Assembly: GCA_965653565.1 (NCBI GenBank)
Contig: CBFHAI010000001.1
Span: 62,001 to 126,000 of the forward strand
Direction of reading: 5' to 3'
DNA length: 64,000 nt
Source: JALCLA01 sp965653565
GTDB taxonomy: Bacteria; Pseudomonadota; Gammaproteobacteria; Xanthomonadales; Xanthomonadaceae
Position numbers and translations under genes: made by a program. The notes below the pieces were generated by a model. It had not been told where the DNA came from, did no database searches, and saw only the letters and a list, made by a program, of their open reading frames with translations. Positions 43,458 through 51,243 of the stretch are shown one piece after another; position 1 is the first letter of the stretch; each line of letters opens with the position of its first letter.

Positions 43458-44429
43458 TCAGGCGACGATGAGGCCGAAGCGCGCGCTGACCTGATCCTGC
43501 GACGGCATCGCCGACGCTGCGCCATGCGATTCGGTGGAAAGTCCGGCGACACAGTTCGCCCGCCGCACCGCGACACGGAATGGCCCGGCCTGCAGGCAAA
43601 GCGCCGCGGCCAGTGCGCCGTTGAAGGCGTCGCCGGCGCCGGTGGTGTCGATCGGCGCCACGGTTTCGGCAGCGACGCGATAGCAGGCCACATCATCGCC
43701 GCGCAGATCGTCCGCATCGTGCGACACGAACGCGCCGCGCGCGCCGAGCGTCAGCACCACCGTCGGCACGCGCAGTCGGCGACACAACTCGTGCAACGCG
43801 CCGTCGTCCAGCGCGGTCAGCGCGCGCGCGTCGACGCGCGTATCGGCCACGTGCGCGAGCAGATGCGCGAACTCGGTTTCGTTCGGCGTGATGACGTCGA
43901 TGCGGTCGAACAGTTCGCCGCTCTCGCCGGCCAGCGGCGGCGCGGGGTTGTGCACGGTCAGCGTGCCGGAGGTGCGCGCGATGTCGAGCGCGCGCTGCGT
44001 CGCCGCCGGATTGATTTCATGCTGGGTGAGCAGCACGCGCGCCGTGCCGATCAGGTTGGCCTGCGCATCGACATGCTCGACCGACAACAGCGCGTTGGCG
44101 CCGGGCCCGACGACAATCAGGTTCTGGCCGGAATCCTCGACCAGGATCGCCGCGGTGCCGCTCGCCGCATCGGTGCGCATTTCGCATTGCGCATCGATGC
44201 CTTCGCGCTCGGCCAGGGCCAGCGCGAAACGCGCGATCGGATCGTCACCGAGCGCGCCGATGAAGGCTGTGCGCGCGCCCTGTCGTGCCGCGGCTACGGC
44301 CTGGTTGAAGCCCTTGCCGCCGGGCCCGGACGCGAACGCGCCGAGACGCGTTTCGCCGGGCACCGGGAAGCGCGGCGTGCGCCACACATGATCCTGGTTG
44401 TAGGAACCGACGACGACGACATCGACCAT
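43458..44429 (-). CDS. rbsK: ribokinase
   Basis: The 323-residue PfkB-family kinase has the N-terminal GSYNQDHVWRTPRFPVPG, GGKGFNQAVAAARQG, the ribose/ATP region DVITPNETEF and the C-terminal signature DTTGAGDAFNGALAA with the catalytic aspartate. It probably phosphorylates ribose released from nucleosides, which fits the neighbouring NupC nucleoside transporter gene (6-base gap, same strand): uptake, then use of the sugar. A different sugar or nucleoside as substrate cannot be excluded. Confidence 0.88.
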   Translation of the reverse strand: MVDVVVVGSYNQDHVWRTPRFPVPGETRLGAFASGPGGKGFNQAVAAARQGARTAFIGALGDDPIARFALALAEREGIDAQCEMRTDAASGTAAILVEDSGQNLIVVGPGANALLSVEHVDAQANLIGTARVLLTQHEINPAATQRALDIARTSGTLTVHNPAPPLAGESGELFDRIDVITPNETEFAHLLAHVADTRVDARALTALDDGALHELCRRLRVPTVVLTLGARGAFVSHDADDLRGDDVACYRVAAETVAPIDTTGAGDAFNGALAAALCLQAGPFRVAVRRANCVAGLSTESHGAASAMPSQDQVSARFGLIVA

Positions 44430-44435
44430 GGCGGA

Positions 44436-45986
44436 TCAGGGTGTCACGGCGCAGGCCACGGCGGCCGCCGATTCGCTGCTCGACTGCAGCATGTAGATCA
44501 CACCGGCGATGGTCGCCGTCATGAAGGTCGCGATCGAACCACCGAGCACCGCGCGCAGGCCGAAACGCGCCAGATCGCTGCGCCGTTCGGGCGCGAGGCC
44601 ACCGATGCCGCCGATCTGGATCGCGATCGAACTGAAGTTCGCAAAGCCGCACAAGGCATAGGTAGCGATCAGCGCACCCTGATTGGTGAGCGCCACGCCC
44701 TCGGTCTTGCAGTTGACGATATCGGCCAGCTGCAGATACGCGACGAATTCGTTGATCACCACTTTCTGGCCGATCAGGCCGCCGACCACGGTGGCATCGC
44801 TCCACGGCACGCCGATCACCCAGGCCAGCGGCGCGAGCAGCAGGCCGAGCAGGTTGGCGATGTCCGTGGGCCGGCCCAGCCACTCGGCCAGGCCGGTGAT
44901 GTCGCCGAACCAGGTGAGCGGTGAGTTCAGCATCGCGATCAAGGCGATGAAGGCCAGCAGCATCGCGCCGATGTTCAGCGCCAGCCGCAAGCCATCGGCG
45001 GCGCCGGCCGCCGCCGCGTCGATGATGTTGCTGGCGGTCTTTTCGACTTCCATCTTCACCGTGCCGCGTGTCAGCGGTTCGCCGGTTTCGGGAATCAGGA
45101 TCTTGGCGATGACGAGCGTGGCCGGCGCGGCCATGATCGAGGCCGCCAGCAGGTGCTTGGCGTAGAACGCCTGCTGCACCGGATCGCCGCCGCCGAGCAT
45201 GCCGACGTAGGCCGCCAGCACGCCGCCGGCGATATGCGCCATGCCGCCGATCATCATCGTGATCAGCTCGGACTCGGTCATTTTCGAAATGTACGGACGT
45301 ACCGTGAGCGGCGCTTCGGTCTGTCCGATGAAGACGCTGGCGCAGACGCTGGTGGTTTCGGCACCGGAGACGCGCATCACCTTGGTGATCGCCAGCGCCA
45401 TCACGCGCACGATCGCCTGCATCACGCCCAGGTGATACAGCACACCCATCAGGGCGGCGAAGAAGATGATCGTCGGCAGCACCTGGAAGGCGAAGATGAA
45501 GCCGACCGTCGAGGTGTCCATCAGGCTGCCGAAGATGAAACTCGAACCGGCGCCGACGAAGCTGAGGATTTTCACGAAGCCGTTGCCGAGCGCATCGAAG
45601 ATGCGGCTGGAGAACGGCAGCGCCAGCAGCGTGGCGATCGCCGCGAAGGCGAGGCTGATGCGCGCGAAGGTTCGCCGCTGCGCGGCCAGGGGCCGCAGCA
45701 GTGGCGCGACCCACAGCAGCAATGCGATCAGGGCGGCGACCGCGACCAGCCAGAGCCAGGTTTTCAGTACTTCCGGGTCGACTTCGCCGGCGGCGTTGAT
45801 CGATCCGGGCCCGACCACCCAGCGGATGAAGGCATCGCCGAGCAGCACGCAGGTGGCGAAGCCGACTTGCAAGCCGATGCCGGTCAGCACCAGTTGCCAG
45901 TTCACCACGCGCTTGTTGTTGGAAAACGCCCAGGCGATGGCGATGAGCGTCGCCAGGCCGAACACACCGAACAGAATATGGATCAT
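44436..45986 (-). CDS. nupC: NupC-family nucleoside transporter (CNT)
   Basis: This 516-residue protein is a concentrative nucleoside transporter that imports nucleosides with a cation. It has a typical CNT core (about residues 110-515) including FGVLYHLGVMQAIV, GQTEAPLTVRPYI, MIGGMAHIAGGVLAAYVGML, NEFVAYLQLADI and YALCGFANFSSIAIQIGG. About 100 residues at the N-terminus form extra membrane segments, making it longer than E. coli NupC (about 400). It is transcribed with the ribokinase. Confidence 0.93.
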   Translation of the reverse strand: MIHILFGVFGLATLIAIAWAFSNNKRVVNWQLVLTGIGLQVGFATCVLLGDAFIRWVVGPGSINAAGEVDPEVLKTWLWLVAVAALIALLLWVAPLLRPLAAQRRTFARISLAFAAIATLLALPFSSRIFDALGNGFVKILSFVGAGSSFIFGSLMDTSTVGFIFAFQVLPTIIFFAALMGVLYHLGVMQAIVRVMALAITKVMRVSGAETTSVCASVFIGQTEAPLTVRPYISKMTESELITMMIGGMAHIAGGVLAAYVGMLGGGDPVQQAFYAKHLLAASIMAAPATLVIAKILIPETGEPLTRGTVKMEVEKTASNIIDAAAAGAADGLRLALNIGAMLLAFIALIAMLNSPLTWFGDITGLAEWLGRPTDIANLLGLLLAPLAWVIGVPWSDATVVGGLIGQKVVINEFVAYLQLADIVNCKTEGVALTNQGALIATYALCGFANFSSIAIQIGGIGGLAPERRSDLARFGLRAVLGGSIATFMTATIAGVIYMLQSSSESAAAVACAVTP

Positions 45987-46089
45987 CAGATTTAACCAGT
46001 CCCCGGTTCAGCCCCTCCCCAGGGCGCCGCCGCAGCGTAGGGCAGGGGCTACGGACGCGCAAGCGCGCCGCCGGCCAAGTCACCGATGT

Positions 46090-46647
46090 TCAGCTTCGCA
46101 GCAAAACCGCCACGGCCAGCGCCGCGAACAAAGCCGCCGCGGTGTAGCGCGCCGCACGCAGCGGCAGGCGATGTGCGAGGCGTGCGCCCAGCGCTACCAC
46201 CGGCAGATTGGCCAGCAGCATGCCGAGCGTGCTGCCGGCAACGACGATCCACAGCGGCGAATATTTGGCGGCGAGAACGACGGTGGCGATCTGCGTCTTG
46301 TCGCCGATCTCGGCAAGGAAGAACGCGATCAGTGTGGCGACGAAGGCGCCGTAACGCGGCGGTTTCACTTCACTTTCGTCGAGTTGGTCGGGCTTGAGCG
46401 TCCACGATGCGACCGCCAGGAACGACAGCGCGATGCCCCAGCGCAACACGCCCGCCGGCAGCCATTCGGCCACCAGCGCGCCGAACCAGCCGGCCAGCGC
46501 GTGATTGAGGACGGTCGCGACGAAGATGCCCCAGGCCAACGGCCAGAAGCGGCGGTAGCGCGCGGCGAGCAGCAACGAGAGCAGTTGCGTTTTGTCGCCG
46601 ATTTCCGCGATTGCGACGGCGAGGGTGGAGACGAATAACGCTTCCAT
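46090..46647 (-). CDS. TMEM165/GDT1-family manganese exporter
   Basis: The 185-residue membrane protein has six membrane segments in two halves, each with the family motif E-x-G-D-K-T: IAEIGDKTQ (E15-T20) and LAEIGDKTQ (E113-T118). Bacterial members such as MneA export Mn2+. The start at 46647 is set by the first motif and a GGGAGGACT-like site. A yybP-ykoY Mn2+ riboswitch in the leader strongly supports the function and predicts induction by manganese. Confidence 0.92.
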   Translation of the reverse strand: MEALFVSTLAVAIAEIGDKTQLLSLLLAARYRRFWPLAWGIFVATVLNHALAGWFGALVAEWLPAGVLRWGIALSFLAVASWTLKPDQLDESEVKPPRYGAFVATLIAFFLAEIGDKTQIATVVLAAKYSPLWIVVAGSTLGMLLANLPVVALGARLAHRLPLRAARYTAAALFAALAVAVLLRS

Positions 46648-46714
46648 GGGAGGACTCGATACGGGGCCGGGCGATGCGGACGCGATGGCCGACGCGTCGC
46701 CGGCCCGGCCGGGC

Positions 46715-46835
46715 GGCAACACGTCAACCAGCGGTCTGGTCCGATCGCGGGTGCGATCCGTTGCGCCATGGCCTGCCGGCCAAGTGTGTTGACGCAAGCG
46801 CGGCTAGGCAGCCGGGGCTACTCCCCGTTGGAAGT
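46715..46835 (-). promoter_or_regulatory. yybP-ykoY manganese riboswitch
   Basis: Read on the minus strand, the leader of the GDT1 gene has the conserved GGGGAGTAGCC (at about 46826-46815), then GCGTCAACACACTTGGCC, GGCCATGGCGC and a distal AGACCGCTGGTTGACG, all in the order of the yybP-ykoY class that binds Mn2+. The second GUCAAC half pairs with the first, as expected. About 70 bases separate the aptamer from the start codon, leaving room for an expression platform (two GC-rich hairpins). Confidence 0.85.
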
Positions 46836-46841
46836 GCCGCC

Positions 46842-46847
46842 ATTGTA
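46842..46847 (-). promoter_or_regulatory. -10 element for the riboswitch-GDT1 transcript
   Basis: TACAAT on the minus strand (46847 to 46842) lies about seven bases before the aptamer 5' end. No convincing -35 is seen. Confidence 0.45.
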
Positions 46848-46928
46848 GTGGCGACGCACAGGCATGGCGAGAGAACTGCGTCGCGGCGCTACACTTCGAT
46901 CATCGTTCAGCGCGCTCGGGAATCGACG

Positions 46929-47900
46929 ATGCAATACCGCCGCATGGGTCAATCGGGCTTGCAGCTTTCGGCGCTTTCTTTCGGCGCGTGGGTGACGTTC
47001 GGCAGCAAGATCGGCCGCGGCGAGGCGCGCGAATTGATTTCGCAGGCCTTCGACGCCGGCGTGAATTTCTTCGACAACGCGGAAACCTATGCGAACGGCG
47101 AGGCCGAACGCATCATGGGCGACGCGCTCGCCGATCTGCGCCTGCCGCGCGACGCCTGGTGCGTGTCCAGCAAGGTGTATTTCGGTGCGGTGGATTCGCC
47201 GCGGCCGACGCAGCGCGGGCTGTCGCGCAAGCATGTCGTCGAGGCCTGTCATCAGGCCTTGAAACGACTGCGCGTCGACTATCTCGATCTGTATTTCTGC
47301 CATCGCCCCGATGTCGACACGCCGGTGGAAGAAACCGTGCTGGCGATGGATGCGCTGATCCGGCAAGGCAAGGTGTTGTACTGGGGCACCTCCGAGTGGC
47401 CGGCCGCGACGATCCGTGAAGCCGCGAAGTTCGCGAAGCAGCAAGGACTGCACGGGCCGAGCGTCGAACAACCTCAATACAACCTGCTGCATCGAGAGCG
47501 CGTCGAGTTCGAATATGCGCCGCTGTATTCGGAACTGGGCATCGGCACGACGATCTGGTCGCCGTTGGCCTCCGGTCTGCTCACCGGCAAATATGTCGAT
47601 GGCGTACCGGGCGATTCGCGCTTGCAGACGCCGGGCTACGAATGGCTGGAACGTTCGGTGTTCGGCGGCGAGCGCGCGGCGCGGGTGGCGCGCGTCAAAC
47701 GCTATCTCGAGATCGCGCGCGATGTCGATGTGGAACCGGCGCCGCTGGCGATCGCGTGGTGCCTGAAGAATCCGCATGTAAGCACGGTGATTCTCGGTGC
47801 TTCGACGCCGGCGCAATTGCGCAGCAATCTGACCGCGCTCGACGCGCTGGCGAAGCTCGATGCGGCGACGCTCGATCGGATCGAGGCGGCATTTGCCTGA
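46929..47900 (+). CDS. aldo/keto reductase (Kv-beta-like, AKR)
   Basis: This 323-residue protein reduces aldehydes or ketones with NADPH. The TIM-barrel shows FFDNAETYANGEAERIMG (catalytic Asp and Tyr), VSSKVYFG (catalytic Lys), DYLDLYFCHRPDVDTP and the cofactor loop SPLASGLLTGKYVDG with VILGASTPAQL. It resembles the voltage-gated potassium channel beta-subunit group (as YghZ). The ATG at 46929 gives the canonical MQYRRMGQSGLQLS start; the upstream open frame is a shadow of the riboswitch strand. Substrate is unknown. Confidence 0.93.
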   Translation: MQYRRMGQSGLQLSALSFGAWVTFGSKIGRGEARELISQAFDAGVNFFDNAETYANGEAERIMGDALADLRLPRDAWCVSSKVYFGAVDSPRPTQRGLSRKHVVEACHQALKRLRVDYLDLYFCHRPDVDTPVEETVLAMDALIRQGKVLYWGTSEWPAATIREAAKFAKQQGLHGPSVEQPQYNLLHRERVEFEYAPLYSELGIGTTIWSPLASGLLTGKYVDGVPGDSRLQTPGYEWLERSVFGGERAARVARVKRYLEIARDVDVEPAPLAIAWCLKNPHVSTVILGASTPAQLRSNLTALDALAKLDAATLDRIEAAFA

Positions 47901-47943
47901 ATTCGGCCGCGTCCGGCGCCCAAATCGCGCTTGACTCTCAAAT

Positions 47944-47962
47944 GCGAATGATTATCATCGCG
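47944..47962 (+). promoter_or_regulatory. Fur box before hemP
   Basis: The 19-base sequence GCGAATGATTATCATCGCG matches the reverse of the Fur consensus at 14 of 19 positions by hand count and lies 24 bases before the hemP start, so iron repression is expected. Confidence 0.75.
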
Positions 47963-47985
47963 GCAGGCCCTCGGAAAAGATCGCC

Positions 47986-48171
47986 ATGCCCAACGTCCTC
48001 GTCCTGCCTTCGCAAACCGGCCTGGCCCGGGCTGAACCTGCGATCGAATCGCGCTTGCGGATCGACAGCCGCGACCTGCTGCAGGGTGCGCGCGAGCTGA
48101 TCATCCGTCACGGCGATCAGGAATATCGGCTGCGGCATACGCAGAACGACAAGCTGATCCTGACGAAGTGA
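47986..48171 (+). CDS. hemP: hemin uptake protein HemP
   Basis: HemP is a small cytoplasmic protein that activates heme-uptake genes in several proteobacteria. The 61-residue product has the family core SRDLLQGARELIIRHGD and ends in the typical EYRLRHTQNDKLILTK. It follows a Fur box and precedes an uncharacterised gene by 21 bases. No heme receptor or transporter is in the window. Confidence 0.92.
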   Translation: MPNVLVLPSQTGLARAEPAIESRLRIDSRDLLQGARELIIRHGDQEYRLRHTQNDKLILTK

Positions 48172-48192
48172 TGCGGCGGCGGAGCCGGTGCG

Positions 48193-48660
48193 ATGAGTTT
48201 CGATAGCGCCGGCGCCGCCTTCGAACGCACGAACCCGCTGTACGAAGCGTCGTCGTCGCGCGATGGCGTGCCATGTGTCGCGCGGCTCGCGCGAGCGTTG
48301 GAAAACCTCGGGCCGGTGCTGCTGGTGCAACGCCTGCGAACCGAGCCGGAGGCGGCCTGGACGCTGTGCAGCGCCGTCGATGCGCACGGTGTGCGCGAGT
48401 TCGTGCAGGCCGGCCCGTGGCGTCTGTATCGATTGCCCGACAGCGACTATCTCGGCTGGGATCGACTGGCCGGCTTGTGCCGATGCAGCGACGCCGCACC
48501 GGAAATCCGCAAGCGCGAACCCGGTCGCGCCAGCCTGGCGCGCGTCGCCGCGCAGCGCTGGCAATGCGTGTCGCGCCTGAGCCCGATCGGTTGGGACGTG
48601 ACGCGCGAGATCCTGCGCATCGAAGCGGCGCAGCTGTGCCGCGCCGCCTGGGAAAACTGA
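48193..48660 (+). CDS. uncharacterised protein downstream of hemP
   Basis: I do not recognise this 155-residue protein. It has no signal peptide or membrane segment, and is rich in Arg, Ala and Leu with three Trp-x motifs (AGPWRLYRLPDSDYLGW, AQRWQCV, IGWDV). One CRCSD pair and further cysteines are present, not in a known metal pattern. It begins 21 bases after hemP in the same direction and so is likely Fur-controlled with it; a role in heme handling is a guess from position only. It ends 9 bases from the convergent PDZ gene. Confidence 0.7.
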   Translation: MSFDSAGAAFERTNPLYEASSSRDGVPCVARLARALENLGPVLLVQRLRTEPEAAWTLCSAVDAHGVREFVQAGPWRLYRLPDSDYLGWDRLAGLCRCSDAAPEIRKREPGRASLARVAAQRWQCVSRLSPIGWDVTREILRIEAAQLCRAAWEN

Positions 48661-48669
48661 TTCGCGATC

Positions 48670-49962
48670 TCAGTACGCCAGCACGCGGGCCAGTACGCCC
48701 TCGTGCTCGGGCGGTTCCGGCGGGGTTGGCGGTTCGGGCGGTGCCGGTGGCGTCGGCGCCGACATTTGCGGCGCGTGCGGCGGTGCCGGCGGCCGTGCCG
48801 GATGCGGCGGAGCAGGCGGCGCCGGCGCCATCGGAGGCAGCGGCGGCAAGGGCGGGAAGCGCGCCAGTTGCGGTGCATCGATGGCGAGCCGCTGCTTCTT
48901 GCGATCGCGCAGGAATTCGAGCTCGATCTTCGCGCCGGGCTGCTTGCCGCGCATCAGGCGCATCGCGTCCTGCATCTCGACCACCGGCGTCTTGTCGATC
49001 GACAGGATCACATCGCCCGGTTGCAGCTCACCGAACACTTCCTTCGGCGCGGTGAGCACGAGCACGCCGCGATCGGTGCCGAAGTAGCGGCCGAGTTTCG
49101 GTTCGAGCGCGGCCAGTCGCAGTCCGCGCCAGCGATAGGCTTCGGCGAGCGGCGCCATCAGGCAGTCTTCGCCGTCGGGCCCGCAGCCGGCGAACGGCGT
49201 GATCGCGCCGACATCCATCGGGAAATGGCGCGCGATGCGGGCCTCGATCGGCGCGCGCACGAACTTCACATCAGGGCCGTCTGCGCGCCACCATGCGAGC
49301 GAGGGCAACGCGAAGGCCTTCACCGTCACCTCGCGCACCTGGCCGTCGCGCAGATAAGCCAGTCGCACTTCCTGGCCTTCCTGCAGATCGTCGAGCAACC
49401 CGCGCGCCCGGCCCAGCCGCTGTTCGCCATCGACATCGCCGCCGCCGAGCGATTGCCCATCGATGCGTACCAGTCGATCGCCGCTGCGCAGGCCGGCCTT
49501 CGCCGCCGGACTGTCGGGCGTGATGCCGGCCAGCCGCACGCCGTCCTTGTCGTCGATCGCCATCACGATGCCGATCGCGGGGCGCGAAAACGCCGGACGC
49601 GTCAGCGCGAATTCGATGTCTTCGCGCGCCAGACGCTGGGTGAGCTCGGCATAGCGGCTCGACGCGCGTTCGAGGTCGCGTTTGGCGCGCTCGAACTCGC
49701 GTTCGACTTCCGCATTGGCCGCGCGCGTCGCAGCGGCGGCTTCGCGGGCCTGAGCGCTTGCGGCCGTGGCGGCCTGCGCCGAAACCTCGGCTTGTGCGGC
49801 GGCCGCCACGTGCGTGCTCGCTTCGGCCTGCGCGATGGCCGCCGCGTGCGCGGCCGCTTCGGCCTGCGCGGCGGCCTCGGCTTGTGCAGCGGGTGTCTGG
49901 GCCATTGCTGCGCTCGGCAGCAACGCGGCGCAGATCACCAGGGAAAGCAATCGCAATTTCAT
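48670..49962 (-). CDS. secreted PDZ-domain protein with Ala-rich and Pro-rich ends
   Basis: The 430-residue protein has a signal peptide (about 1-22), an Ala/Gln/Glu-rich low-complexity helix (about 23-95), a coiled coil (AKRDLERASSRYAELTQRL), and two PDZ-like domains: one around GVRLAGITPDSPAAKAGLRSGD (written here as GVRLAGITP then SPAAKAG) and a second around VLVLTAPKEVFGELQPGDV. A Pro-rich tail (about 370-425) follows. No protease triad is seen, so it is probably an adaptor or sensor in the periplasm. The ATG at 49962 has a good AGGAGGACT site. It is the third gene of the sigma factor operon, 19 bases after the anti-sigma-like gene. Confidence 0.85.
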   Translation of the reverse strand: MKLRLLSLVICAALLPSAAMAQTPAAQAEAAAQAEAAAHAAAIAQAEASTHVAAAAQAEVSAQAATAASAQAREAAAATRAANAEVEREFERAKRDLERASSRYAELTQRLAREDIEFALTRPAFSRPAIGIVMAIDDKDGVRLAGITPDSPAAKAGLRSGDRLVRIDGQSLGGGDVDGEQRLGRARGLLDDLQEGQEVRLAYLRDGQVREVTVKAFALPSLAWWRADGPDVKFVRAPIEARIARHFPMDVGAITPFAGCGPDGEDCLMAPLAEAYRWRGLRLAALEPKLGRYFGTDRGVLVLTAPKEVFGELQPGDVILSIDKTPVVEMQDAMRLMRGKQPGAKIELEFLRDRKKQRLAIDAPQLARFPPLPPLPPMAPAPPAPPHPARPPAPPHAPQMSAPTPPAPPEPPTPPEPPEHEGVLARVLAY

Positions 49963-49981
49963 GAAGAGTCCTCCTGACAGT

Positions 49982-50566
49982 TCAAAACGCCAGCATCGGC
50001 ACGCCCGGATCGACATCTCCGTTGGCGGCCAGCAGCTGTTGGGTGTTTTCCAGATCGACCAGCTGGCGCAGGCGCAGCACGCGCTCCTGCCACAGCGGCA
50101 AGGTGGCCTTCGGATCGGCATCGGTGCGTGCCAGCAGCGCATCGATCTGCGAGACGCGCGACTGCACGCCGACCGCCAGGCTTTCCATCGAGGCGCTTTC
50201 GACGCGCTCGGTGCGGCTCCATTCGATCAAGGCTTCGAGTTGCGCGGATTCGTCCATCAGCGCGCGCAACTGATCCTGTTCGCTCGGCGCCGGCGCCGGC
50301 GTCGACGGCACGCTGGCAACCGGCACGACGATGCTATCGGCCGGCTCCGCCATCCAGCGCGGCAGCACGGCGGCCAAGGCCAGCACGGCGGCCGCGGCGA
50401 ACACGAACGGCCAGCGCGAGCGCGGCGGTTTCTGCCGGCGCGCCAACCCGGCCTGCAACGCCGGCCATGCACTGCGCGCGGGCGTCAGCAGCGGCAGCGC
50501 CTGCAAGGCTTGCCCCAATGGGACGTTCGGGCGGGAATCGCTACGGAAGTCAGTGGAATCAGACAT
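49982..50566 (-). CDS. putative membrane anti-sigma factor
   Basis: The 194-residue protein has a cytoplasmic N-terminal part (about 1-52), one membrane segment (about 53-70, WPFVFAAAAVLALAAVLP) and a periplasmic part (about 71-194) with a helical region. It overlaps the sigma factor gene by eight bases and precedes the PDZ gene. Such order and topology are typical of a sigma/anti-sigma pair, although no zinc-binding anti-sigma motif (HxxxCxxC) is present. The function is inferred mainly from position. Confidence 0.65.
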   Translation of the reverse strand: MSDSTDFRSDSRPNVPLGQALQALPLLTPARSAWPALQAGLARRQKPPRSRWPFVFAAAAVLALAAVLPRWMAEPADSIVVPVASVPSTPAPAPSEQDQLRALMDESAQLEALIEWSRTERVESASMESLAVGVQSRVSQIDALLARTDADPKATLPLWQERVLRLRQLVDLENTQQLLAANGDVDPGVPMLAF

Positions 50567-51131
50567 CGGCGGTCGCCTCCTGGTCGACCTTCAGCAATTC
50601 GCGCAGGCGTTTGGTGCCGCGCGACAGCTGCGTCTTCGAGAAGCTCGTGGTGCGCCCCATCAGGGACGCGATTTCTTCGTGCGTATAGCCTTCGGCGTGA
50701 TACAGCCACAGCACGCTGCGCGTGGTGGTGGACAATTGCTCGAGCGCACGGTTGAGTGCGCCGGACTCGGCCGCCACCGGCGGCAGCATCGCGTGCATGG
50801 CGTCGGTTTCCGGCTCGGGAATTTCTTCGACGTAATCGATGCGCTGGCGCCGGCGCAGCTTCATCAGCGCCTCGTTCACCGCGATCTGCCGCAGCCAGCC
50901 CCAGAACGGCGACTCGCCGCGAAAATCCGCCAACCGCTGGAACACCCGCAGCATGGCGTCGTGCAGCACTTCCATCGCCTCGTCCGGATCGCCCAGCATG
51001 CGCGTGGCCAGGGTGTAGACCGGCCGCTCGAACAGCCGGTACAACTGTTCGAAGGCGGGCAGGTCGCCACGCCGCGCCCGCTGCAGCAGGGCGTCGGGGA
51101 TGTCGATGGCGAAGGCGGATCCGGGGTTCAC
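50559..51131 (-). CDS. RNA polymerase ECF-type sigma factor
   Basis: This 190-residue sigma-70 family protein has region 2 (about 15-88; FEQLYRLFERPVYTLATRML, then FRGESPFWGWLRQIAVNEALM) and region 4 (about 120-182; helix-turn-helix GYTHEEIASLMGRTTSFSKT). The region 2 and 4 spacing is normal for ECF factors. It leads a minus-strand operon with the anti-sigma-like and PDZ genes. It is divergent from a Ser/Thr kinase with 112 bases between start codons. Its own promoter would carry its target site but I cannot identify one by eye. Confidence 0.88.
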   Translation of the reverse strand: MNPGSAFAIDIPDALLQRARRGDLPAFEQLYRLFERPVYTLATRMLGDPDEAMEVLHDAMLRVFQRLADFRGESPFWGWLRQIAVNEALMKLRRRQRIDYVEEIPEPETDAMHAMLPPVAAESGALNRALEQLSTTTRSVLWLYHAEGYTHEEIASLMGRTTSFSKTQLSRGTKRLRELLKVDQEATADV

Positions 51132-51243
51132 GGAGCTAAGGATGCGCCCGCAAGCGCAATGGTCGCAGCCTGGCCTTCAGCTCACGCGAAGGCGCGGACG
51201 CCGATGTTATGATCCGGCCCAATCAGGGGACCCCGCGTCGCGA
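51132..51243. promoter_or_regulatory. divergent control region, sigma factor and kinase
   Basis: The only upstream DNA for both transcripts. ATGTTATGATCC-type sequence at about 51205-51215 (TTATGAT) could be a -10 for the kinase; no -35 is convincing. It is where an autoregulated sigma factor would be expected to act. Confidence 0.3.

Noticed and set aside
46611..46928. Extension of the aldo/keto reductase upstream to 46611
   Set aside because: The extra residues are the opposite strand of the riboswitch and GDT1 start and do not match the family.
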